Shown piece by piece: positions 40,901-53,300 of a DNA stretch of 64,000 nt. The DNA is from Galaxea fascicularis. Taxonomy: Eukaryota; Cnidaria; Anthozoa; Scleractinia; Euphylliidae. Numbering within the stretch: the first letter of the stretch is position 1; each line of letters begins with the position of its first letter. Location: NCBI GenBank assembly GCA_948470475.1, contig OX419339.1, positions 8,626,502-8,690,501 on the forward strand. The letters are read 5' to 3'. The position numbers and the translations under genes were made by a program. A model generated the notes under the pieces. The model ran no database searches. It was not told where the DNA came from and was given only the letters and a program-made list of their open reading frames with translations.

Positions 40901-43900
40901 AAACAAACCTTCATCTTCCTCCTTATTCTCAAACTGAATAGCAGAGTCAATGAAGCTCCATTGATACTTAACGTCCATGGGACTCTCGTTAGTCACCTTC
41001 ACCACCTGCATCACCTCTGTGTCATTCAGAATGCAGCCAAAATCAACCTGCACATCAACACAGTATTTCATCACACACTGAACTACTTGGTTGAACTCTA
41101 TGCACTTTAGGGACAGTTCATTTCTTACGGGTAGGGTGCATTACGTGACGAAAACTGGTAAGCTGGGAGGGTCATACAAATGACACTCCCACTCTCCTCC
41201 TTTTGGTTACACGATATGACTGTGTAGTGTTTTAAATTCTAAACGTTGCCCCCTGCAGTATGTGCACCAAAGATACAACACTGTTATCTCTTAGTGAATA
41301 AAGCATAAGGTCTTCCATACTGGATGTATGAAAATCGTCAATAATCAAGTAAAATATCACATGTTCTGTTAGAGCACATCCTGGGAAGAAGTCTCCCAGG
41401 CCAAGTATGAGGGGACAATGATTATGAGGATACACTTTAATTCATGGAATGTTCACATAACAGCCAGCAACGACTGTTCTTCCATGTAACTATTAAGAAT
41501 ATCAATTTATTAAAATATAACATACCTTCTCCATTTCAAATGTTAGGTTAGGAAAGAAGACTTCCCCTTTCAGATTAATGAAGTCCTAGGGAAGAAAAAC
41601 ACGATTGTTGACGAATGGAGGGGATACTCACAAATCATGAGTTAGATGTATCACAAACAGATTTTTATTAAATAACATTTTATATGTCATGCCAGCAACT
41701 TACGCAGCTGAAAATAGAAAGCCTAACAATCCGACTTGAATCGGGATGCTTGAGCTTTTCCCCTCAGGATTCAGGCTCTTCAGGCAATTATGACCCTCCA
41801 CTACCTTTACACCATGTAACTTGTTCGTTTCCTTAGATGTGTACTGAGTAGTGATGCAGCCACGAGGCAGTAATTGATGTCACCAAAAAGTGACCACCTA
41901 CTCTGCCATTTGTGAGAGAATCATCTTCTATGAGATCACCAAGCACCTCATATTCCTTCTTTGTTAAAGTGAAGGGAAGTGCTGCTCACCTTTTGAGGGT
42001 GTTCTTTGAACAGTACTTCTAACTGACTTTCCGCAGTTCTTGTTACGAAGTCATCCTTGTATGAAGGGTCAAACTGTATCAGAACAGGGATGCTCTCGCC
42101 CACACCAAGTGATACCTTCTGCAAGGACGGAGTCATGTTTGATAAGAATTAATAACTCCACTGCGCAAAAGAGCTGCAGGACAGCGTTCCTTCAACTCGC
42201 ATCATCTGGAATGATTTGCCAGATGATCGAAACGACAGCGTTTTACGTTTTAATCATTTTAAGCGTAAACTAAGAGAATTTATGAAGAGATTTTCGAATA
42301 TTGACAGAAGTGTAAACATTTTGTATTGCATATAATCTTATGCTCGATTAACAGCCGCTGCTGCTTTGGGAAATGAGCCTGTGCTCGCCACACTCCGAAC
42401 CCGAGTGAGCGGCGGAAATCAAGCCTAATATAATCTCAGTCACATTACTTTTATCGTTTTAGTCTTCCATTTGTATCTATATCAGGTTGTAATTACATAC
42501 AGAACAGCTGAGGTGTGATCAAGAACATCCGTATGATATTGAATAACCTGAATGCTACACCAGATAAGTATCACGGTTTGTCCAACTTTGGTGTCACAGA
42601 AACTTACAGGCAGAACAGTGACGCACACTTCTGCATTAAATATTTGCACATAGATTCTGAATCACGATCTTTTGGGATAGCATTTATCATTGTGTGGCTT
42701 ACACGAAGTATATAGCCACATTATGCTGAGACCAGATTTATTTATTTATCTGTCCACGAGAGTCGAGCGCCTGTCACGTGGTCTAGTAAGCCACACATGT
42801 ACGCATTGCGGACCTATTTTTTTGCTAAGCTGAAGTTGGCCATTTGTTGGAACATATATCACAGACAATGAAAGTAAAAAAAGATTTTGTTGTCAATCCA
42901 CATTTAAGAGAAATTTGCCATTTTGCACATCATCATTTATGATCTTTCCTCTGATTTGCTGGGAGAAATGGAACCCGTAGAAATGAAATACCACAGTATC
43001 TTGCTAACTAACGTTCACGGCTGGAGAGGAAAACTCAAAACGAAAAAGTGAAAGTCATACGCTCCACGTAGAAACGGAATCCAACACTCCAAACTAGAGG
43101 TTGTTTTGGGTTCAATTCCCAGTCACACAACTAATTTTCCTGCATTTTTCCTGTTTGCATTTTTTTTTCAGCACAGATTCGTCCTGTCTCCCTGAAGTTA
43201 TGAAAACTGATCAAATTCTTACAGAAACTTGAGCGAGCAGCAGTTGTGTGACATGTGTCACTATAAAAATATCAAGATCATTAGACAAACCGATTGCGAA
43301 GACTTGACGTTAATAGGAGCCCAACGGGGGTCCTCTACCAGCAGTTGAAAAGGATATGTGGCCTTTAACATGGCTGACAGGGGGAGGGAGGAAACATTGG
43401 TCATCATCACTTGTTTTGTTTCTACTTGTAGAGTGCTCTCCGGGTACTGAAACGCAAACATAGCTCGATTAAGAAATCACTCTCAACTTAAATAACTGTT
43501 TTTTGAAAAGGTAATTTGTTAATTACTGGGTAATACCTAGTGTTTGACCGCGCGATAAGCTAAGTTTAAAATTGTAACAGTTTCATTTCAAATTACAGTG
43601 CACCTATTCACGTACTCACGCATATTCAACAATTTTAAAACAAAGGTTGGTGAACCCAGCCAGCAAGAGGCAGATATGCTTATTAAACATGATCGAAGCA
43701 CGATCGTCCGGGTGAGTGTAGTCCTTAGAAGGACTGTTAAAGGTGACACTGACTGACGTTTCGACAACCTGAGCGGAAGTCACTATCAGAGTCAAGTGAT
43801 TTGTATAACATCAATGATATTGTCGGTCGTGTGTGGGTTAAGCCATGTTGTTCAAGGGATGCCAAGGCTGTAAGCTATGATTGTTGCGTTTCGATTTGTC

Positions 43901-46900
43901 TTTTGTTAGTCAAATGTTCGTTGAGGCGTGACAGGTGCAGACACAAACGCGGGTTTAAACAAATTTGCGAGATAGTTTTCTTCAGGAGGCAAGATGGCCG
44001 AGTGAGGCACTGTTTACACGGACGCGGTTTCATTTGTAACCGCATCGGTTTCGATGCGGTTACGCCTTTCGTTTACACGACGCTGGTCACGTTCGTTATC
44101 AGAACCGGGTCGTTTTGAAAACGCTTTCAAAAGTGGAGCGTTTTCAAAACGATACGGTTTCATTGGTCGTGTAAACGGCGAAACCGCATCGATTTAAAAA
44201 CGGTTACATATTTTGGTGCGAAATTGCCTGGCTCGCGAAGGGTAAACATGGTGAATTTCGCACGGAGTGCAGCGCTTTGTTGCACAATCGCAAGTTTGAT
44301 CTGTGGTTTAACTTCGCTTTTTCAGCTTTCACGTATTTTTTCATATATTCTCTATAAACCGAGAGGCATATCGTAATACAGCACTGTAACAGGCATAAAT
44401 GTCTTGAAATGTTGACTTTATGGTCGATACGCTCTAGAGTAACGAAGAGAAAAGCAAAACAATGATTCTGGATTCGGCCTGGGAGAATTCGTGTTTGGTG
44501 GGAAAACTCTTTACTCGTTCCCAAGACCAACTGACGAAGCGCAAGGGCCTGAGAACGAGATCGCCATGACGTGATAGGTTCCGTGTAAACACTTCGAAAC
44601 CGTGTCGTTTTCGATGCGGTTTCCAGGTCATGAAACCGTTCCCATTGGAAACCGCGTCCGTGTAAACGCAGCCTGATTTAGGGCGCTCATCTCTGCATTT
44701 CAATCCCGCTCTGACCACTAGCTGGGTAAGTGCCTGGTTCAACTCCTTGGTCATCCTTGTAAATAGCCAGCTGGTTTGCCTCCGGCCAGTTGGGATTCTT
44801 ATCATGTTATGTTTATTTGAATTACTTGTTTCTTGATATTTAACTGGAGTGCCTGTAAACTAGCTGATTAGCTAAGTACAGTTTCACTATCAACACAGTA
44901 TCTTTTTTTAGCTTGCTTGTGTGATGCATCACACTCTCACCTTCATGACACAGAAGTTAACATCTCTTTGCGAAAATGACAGAAGCGGGCTAATGAACTC
45001 GGCACTGACATCCACTTTCATAATACGCTCCTTGCCAGTACTGGTGCCAATGATAGCATGACAGAACATACGCTCTTTCACCGTCTGTGGACTGATGAAA
45101 CAGAAAGGATTTATCTTCTTTTTTTTTAACGTACACACAAACTAAAAGGCAAATGAACATGTCAAAGAGCATCTTATCATCGCATCATTTTTAGTCACAA
45201 ATGTAATCATCTGAAGAAAGATTTGTTACTGACTGTTCAGACATCAGGGGGCACTGTTTAGCAGTCTTGTTTGACAATACAATGCTCTTTACAAGTATAA
45301 TTTTACGAATATGTACCAAATAACAATGTATTAGGAGGTTTTAACAAAGCAGTCCGATGCAGTATTTTCATTTACTGTCCACGGACTCACACCTGCTGAA
45401 AATGCAACACCTTGTCTCTCAAGTAACTAACGCATGAATGAAATTTACAAAAAGTGGAAGAAAAAGCATGTGCTTTAAGGTGGTGGATATGGGTGTTTGC
45501 ATAAAAAGTTCCAAAGACATTTATTAACAAAGTACACAGTCATTCAGTAAGGCAGTTAGAGATCAGCAACTGTATTCGCAATTATAGCAACACAAAAGTC
45601 AACAGCAAACGTTTACTTACGTTTCGCAGTAGCCTTCTAACTGTAGTTTCTGGCTCTCACCGGGGTGAAGAACCATTCTATCAGGTGTCAGTTGGAAGAT
45701 TGGTTTGGGAGGATCAGGGGGAGGTGGCACTCCCTACATCAACACAGAGAAAACATGGTCAAAGACTCATACACAAACTCCATACGCCGCACATATGATA
45801 TCAGAGTTTGTTAATACAGAAGCCATTCCATTCCATTCCATTCCATTCCACTCCCACCTCCACCTCCATTCCACTTCCCCTTCCAAATTACTTCTTGCTC
45901 CACTTCCATTCCATTCCACTTCCACCATACCACTACCATTCCATCCTATTTCCATTCCATTCTACTTCCATTCCATTCCAATTCCACTTCTATTCCACTT
46001 CCACTCCTCTTCAGCCATTCCATTCAACTTCCAGTTCCAACATTCCAATCCATTTCAGTCCACTTCCATTCCACCTCTACTTCCACTTCTATTCCAGTTA
46101 TATTCCACTACCGTTCCACCTTGACTTCCGTTCCAATTCCACTTCATTCTACTTCCACTCCATCCCACTTCTATTTTTATTCCTTTTTCACTTCCATTCC
46201 TCTTCCACTTCCGTTTCATCCCACTGCCACTTCCATTTCCACACGATTAGAGCTTCATAGTGAATACAAAAATTGTCCGAGTTGAAATTGGTACATGTCG
46301 TCAAATTTAAGCGGGTTCAACTCCTTAAACGTAAGATCTGTGTGGGGATCATAACCGGACATTTTCACATCCCTCTCGCTCGTTTTTGGAGAATTACGAT
46401 TCGTTTAAGACTGGTTTTAAAGGTGGACTCCCAAACTAAGTTACAATACTACAAATATGGGCGTGGGCCACCATATCACCCCATCCCGTAAAAAAAGTTA
46501 AGAGGGGTTACAGAAACACCTACGAAAGGGGCCTTACGCATCACATGGCGCAACAAGGCCTAAGTAAGTGAGTAAGCAAGTGTCAGAAGGGAACAACTTT
46601 TTGCGGTCAGCAAATAAGATCGACTCGAGCTGAGAAACCTTCCAGACTTATTACCTGGAATTTCATGTCTTCTGGGTTGTACTCAGTTTTCTTTCTTGTC
46701 CTGTACGGTAGGAAACCCTCAGTGGTCCAGTAGATCTGCTGAGGTCTGCGTCCTCTGTTCGTTAGCTTGAACCACCTCTTAACTGGCTGACAGCTAAACT
46801 GGGGCCCAAGCTTGACTGCTGGAGCTAACGGAGGCTCGCTCGCAATGGTGGTACCAGAGCCATATGCCATAAGGCTGACAGTTTGGATCTGACTGTCTGT

Positions 46901-49900
46901 GATGTTAATTGACAGCTTGTCCTGAAACCTAACAAACGAAATGATTGCATGAAAATAATTACATGTATACTGTCAGTTAAAATCAGTTTGAACCTTTCTC
47001 GAATCACTTTCGGTTAAGAAAAAAGGTAAAGGTAGAGGTTTACATTTTAAATTTTTACAATTTACCGCGCCATCCCTGCTCTCCTACCTAATAATTAATG
47101 CTAGGTTCTAAAGTTGTTCTACTTACTTCACTGTGTCATCTACATTTGCAGTAATCTTTAGCTGCAAGGATTCCTCAGCGGGAATAACACCCTGAGCAGG
47201 TTCAACAAAAAACAGCGAGCTTGGACGTACCTGCGAATCAACAACAGAGCAAACTTCATTCGAGAAAACTTCAAAGTCAAAGAAGAGTCAAAGACAAACT
47301 CATAAAACCAACTCCATTACTACAATCTCTGCCTATATTTAGGCGCGCGAGTCTACTTCAAAAATGAATATCGTTATCACCATTGACAGCATCGTCATCA
47401 TAATTTTCTTCTTGTTTTTCTCATAATATTAACTTAAACTGTGCATTAAACAATGAAGATGTAGGTGATCATCGCAGTTACAAACACTACTTGAGCAGTA
47501 GCGAAGTATTACAATAACTAGCATTATTTTGCATTTGCTAAACCACTGGCACCTGCATTTGCACCAGTATTAGTGCTCGTAGGCTGTTATCGATACTACA
47601 AGCAAGAACATTGCACTAGGTTACTGTCATTGATACAAAAATGCCATGTTACAACCTCATGGCAGCCTATTGGTCCAAGAAACTCACTGACCCAGCCAAT
47701 CTCTCCACTTTCGTATTAAGTTTAGCTGCAAAGCTGTATGCATCTGTAAGGCTTCACCTATAGCTTACCATACTACAAGAAAACTGTGCTGGAATCAAAG
47801 ACTCGTTAGAAAGTTGTACAATCTGAGATACATCTGCTAGGACTGGGATGGTGCCATAATCAACATGGCTTGGTGTCACATGGATCACTGGTCCCTCACC
47901 AACACAATGGATCTGAACTCCCTATTACAAAGATGAGTGAAGGACTGTTATTGACAGATGTATCAAGACCACTTCTTCATATGAAATGATTTTGAAATTA
48001 CTACAAGACGTGCATGCAAGGTTATTGTACTCAGCCCATCCAAATCACATTGCACTAACAGCATGCTTCCGGCTGTAACTGAGCCACACAGGGTCAAGTA
48101 ACAGTTGTGGAGGTCAAGCATTTAAAAATGTCTCGTGGATACATTTGGAATTTGCTGTTGAGTACCACCACCCTGAATGCAGTTTAAAACTTTGTGATTG
48201 TGATTTAGTGATTAGTAAATGAAGTTAATAACAACAAAGCTGTCTCAGAAAACATACATGTACCGTGAAACAATGACTTCCATGGGATACCAAAGTTGGT
48301 TTTGGGCTGATGTTAACTTTTCCCGAAATTACAATGACTCAATTTGTGCAAAAGTTTTAAACTAAATTTTTTTTACATATTTTTATTGTCTTTCAACTCC
48401 CCTTTGTTATCTTTTAGCGCATAATTTTACTTCATTATATCCCTTTATAGTACATATATGCTAATTCTTTTTAGCCTCAACATTGAACTTGAGAATGACC
48501 ATAGAACGGTCAAAACGTCATTCCATTTTAACTGTGTTTTTTAGTCAATTGTTTTAAAGAAACCCATGTTGATAAAATTTTTTTACTTGCTAAAATGCTC
48601 GGCTGAGTCGCTCGAAGCATGGTTAGCGCTAACCCAGATTAAATACCATGACAACCTATAGGTTTCAATACAACTGAACCAAGGGTTAGTGTTAACCATG
48701 CTTCCAATGCTCAACTCGGCCCTGAACAAAAAGTGATCATCATCACTGTAACAATCACTGTCACAAACCACTAATAACATTAATATCATGCAATAATATT
48801 AGTTTGAGTAAACTATTACTTTGCAGTCATTAACCCCTTAAACCCTAAGAGTGATCAGCATCAAATTTCTCCTTGTAATATCAATGCATAATTATAAAAC
48901 AGAGTGGTCACCAGAATTACATGTACGGACAGGATCATACAAGCAGTGCTCGACCTTAGCGGTAGTCCACTAGCCAAGGACTAGTAGAAATTTGGTTTGG
49001 GCTTGTAAAATTTGAGAACCACTAGCCACTGGGCTACTTATAGTAGAAGAGTTTTGGAGATAGTATGATGACTGGCTACCAAACAACACCATTTGGCTAG
49101 TATATTTTAGACTCCACTAGCCCTTGGACTACTCTGTTAAAAAGTTAAAGACGAGCACTGACAAGATGAATTCACTTGATGTTTTAACAATAAGATTATT
49201 TCTCCCCATTTCTTCCACAGGAAATGTGTAGGGGAAACAAATGGAAAATTATGTGTAAATTTTGATCTTTGGGTTTAAAGGCTTTAAATGTACCAGAGGA
49301 GGATCAATGCTTCCAAATATCATGAAGTAAGCCATTGTTGTGACTTCCTCTAAACACTCTGCTGTTATATGAAGTGGAACTTCCTTGACTGAATGAGGCT
49401 GGATGATACCCTGTAATCCATAAGAAGAGAAATTAATATAGAAAATGAAATTTGCCCCTTAAGGGGCCAAGCAAGCATGCAACCTCTTTAAAACTGGAGT
49501 AAAGCCACTTAGGTGGGGCTTAACATGCACAAAAAGTTAGTATGCATATTTCAATTAAAAACTTTTCAGGGTGTGAAATTAAAAAATATCTAACATTTAC
49601 AGACCCTTAACATGATGCAGATATTACCATAATCTTTTCATAGCCTACACTCTAACCAATTCATAACACAATCATGCCACAATCACTTGAACAGTTTGTA
49701 AATGAGTTATTTACCTAGCTCAATATTATCAATAATATTATACTGGAGACCTACAATAAGTATAACCTCCTTTGCCTCTTTTCCAGTCTTACCTTTGGTT
49801 CAGGACTTGAATATAAGATAGGTGTTACATCTTCAACCACCTGAGAAATATTGATCATTCACATAATTTAGCCAAAAGTAACAAATGAAAGTGAAGGTGA

Positions 49901-50326
49901 AACAACTATTTAGGATTTTGTAAAGTAACAGTAGTTCACCCTATTTAAAGATCCCATGAGTACATGTACCATACAGATCGAATTGGAATTTGGAAAGGTT
50001 CGTTTTTGAGGAGAGGGGAAAACCAGAGTACACAGATAAAAAAAATTCTTGCAGCAAGGACTAGAATTTTGGGGAGGCAGGGTGGCCGAGTGGTTAGGGT
50101 GCTGGATTTCAATGCGTGTGACCCGGGTTCAAATCCCGCTCTGGCCACTAGCTGGTGTTGTTCTGGGTAAGTACCTGGTTCAACTCCTTGGTTATCCTTG
50201 TAAAATAGCCAACCGGTTTGCCTCCCGCCGGTTGGGATTCTTATCATGTTACGTTTATTTGATAAATGCTTGGCGATAATTATTAGCTGCATAAGCTACT
50301 CCAAAATCCGAGGGTAAATAAAGTAC

Positions 50327-50376
<50 letters not shown>

Positions 50377-53300
50377 TTAACCAACAACAAACTCAGCCCA
50401 CATGATGCCCAGAACCAGGAATCCAACCCAGGCCACACTGGTGGAAGGCAAGTGCCCTGCATCATAATCCCTGCTCCCCCAATGCTGCACTAGCAAGGGT
50501 AAGAAATGCGCATGCATTATTTTTGGGCTGTACTGTAAAGCTGCAGCTACAAGAGTAATTTTTTGCTTGTGATGGTGATGCAATTTTTTCTGGAAATTGT
50601 CACATCACCAGCACACAGTGATGGCTACATGAGTGACAAAGTTTGTGATTTTATCACGAAAAGTTCAACTCATTGAATTTCTCACGATTTTTTGTCTGCG
50701 ATTTTTTAGCTGTCATCATCGCAGCATTTGCGTGAGGGTGGCTACATACACAGGTGATTTTCACCGCATGCTGGTGATGCAACAAACTGAAAAAAAATTG
50801 CACCACCATTGCAAGCAAAAAATCGCTTGCGTAGCCGCAGCTTAAGGATCAAGTGCTGTGGTGCATATACTGCACCCGTACTAAGGATCTGGCTGCAAAA
50901 TTATCAGACTGAAATTACAGTGTAGCTAGTTCAACTACTAAATACCTGTGACAGTAACTCATATTTGGCAGGCAAATCTGACTCATTGAACAGATGAACA
51001 GGTAGCTCATAAGGATGGTGGAGAAAACAGCGACCATAATCCAGAATGGGTGTGGAGACAGTAATGGGTGGAACAACACATCTGCACAAAAAGTGTACAG
51101 TATACATTAATTTTAACAAATCAAAGTCAGTTTGTTTATCAACTGTAAACTCTCACATTTACTCTTACCATAGAGCATTGTCTCAAAATGTTCAATGAGC
51201 CACAGGCAAGTTGTTTCACAACCAAGTTTCGAACATTTTTTGTCATTGTATGGTCCATAAGAGTACAGAGGATAGAAAACTGACATCAATTTGTTTTTTA
51301 CAATAACATGGATAAAATATGAAAGAAATCGTAAGGTTAGGATTAAGGTTAAATTATTATCAATCAATAAATTGTTACAAATTGGCCTTTCCGAAATTCA
51401 AAAGGGAACTGGGGCAAGTTTCAAATTTTGAAGTAATCGATAAATTGACACCATCAGATGAAAGATGACATTGAGTTTAATCGTTTGACCCAATTTGGGG
51501 ACGCTGTCACAAAATTAGAGACGTTTGTATGGATCTTGAGCCATGTTTCAATGTCCATAACTTGGTCTCTGCTCAACCTAAAAATATCAAACTTGGTCAA
51601 ACGATTAAACTCAATGTCATCTTTCATCTGATGGTGTCAATTTATCGATTACTTCAAAATTTGAAACTCGCCCCAGTTCCCTTTTGAATTTCGGAATGGC
51701 CAATTATGCCCATGTACAGTCAGGGGTATTCAACATCCAACATCACTTGACAGGTGTTCAGTGCTACCCACTACTTGCAACATTTGGGAATGCAGCATTG
51801 GCCTTCAGTCAGGCAGCATAATATTTCCTAGGCAATTAAATTCCACTCCTTTGAGGAAATATACAATGGCTAAACACTCTCAAAGTAACATTGAAACCAA
51901 ATTTCCCTGAGCTATAAATTAAAAATTTATGTTAAATATGGGTTATCAATATCGAATTAGTGTTTGTCCGAGAAATTATTCTGTGAAAAAAAGAAAACAC
52001 TAAAGAAATAATTTTGGGGTGCCTTATTTTATTTTAGTCAAAAGTAATAAAATTTATTATTTTTGAGCAAAATGAAGAAAGAAAAATTCCAGCAACAACT
52101 CAATCCCTTAATTAGCATAGCGCTATCCCAAGCCTTTTTAATAATTATCATAGAAAGCAAGAAAAAATTATTAAATAAAAAGCAATCTTAATAATAGATA
52201 TATGATAACTAACTTGGCTATTATTGGTAGTGACAGGATCTCTTCTCCAACTCCATTCACATCAACCACCAAAGCAATTTCGTACTTTTTGACAGTAGTT
52301 GAAACAAAGTCCACCTGGAAAAGAGAATTGATCAATAGTGCACCACTAAAAAGGTTCTAGGTAACAAAATGCCTTTTGCATATGATTCACGAAAAAAACC
52401 TTTAACTTCACAAAATAAAATAACAATGAGTCTTGGCACACCAGGCAATCAAAATATAACACTTACATAATAATAACAATAATTGATAATAACCTCATTT
52501 ACATTTCTGAACAGAAGCTGTGAAATTGTCAATGCAACTAACAACGTTCAAGATCAAAATCAGTGCAACTTGCAAAGCCATTAATTTAATTCCCTCAATT
52601 CCTTTGCATTTACAAATATTGAACATTCCCTGGCTCCTGCACAAATGCTTGCCAAGAGGAAGTTTTATCTCTACCAACTTCTCTCCCCATCTGAAGTCAA
52701 TGAAACCAAAAGGAAGTCCTGATCTTAACTGTTAGAATCCCAAATCAAACTGCTTTGCAAAAGTATAGATTTGATGGAAATATTGCAATAATGCAGTTAC
52801 TTTAATGTACCTTGATGTCCAGTTCTCCTTGAGGAGCAATAGTACCAGATGATGGTGAAATATCAAATTCTCTCGGAGAAGGTATGACGGCGCTACCAAC
52901 ATCACTGATGTTGCTGTCAATCAAACTGTCACCACTGTATGGCTCCTCATGAGTCCAGCCATCTGCAGGTATACGCAGGTTGAACGTCATGGGGATGAGA
53001 GAGGTATTCACCAAAGTGCAGTACCGAGTGTTTACAAAACCTGCAAGTAATTTTAAACGTGAAAACAGTTAACCTACTGTAGCATAAGGTACATTGTACA
53101 GATTTACTTAATACCTTTCATTTTCCTAATCAATATCAGCTCCCTCCCTACTGGAAGAAATAAATTACTCTTCAAGGTAATTCATGGATAACTGTGGATC
53201 AGAGAACACCACTGAATTGAAACCAGTGAGTTTTCTAGTAAAGTTTCTCACGTAAAAAAATAGTTTTTAATTTAACAACAGTTAAGACTCACCATATGAA

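Noticed and set aside
45705..46260. Plus-strand open frames of 139 and 150 codons
   Set aside because: They read the ATTCC satellite and yield only S/H/P/F-type low-complexity repeats.
50090..50160. Possible tRNA gene
   Set aside because: Head of a family-2 SINE, repeated and split at 44 kb.
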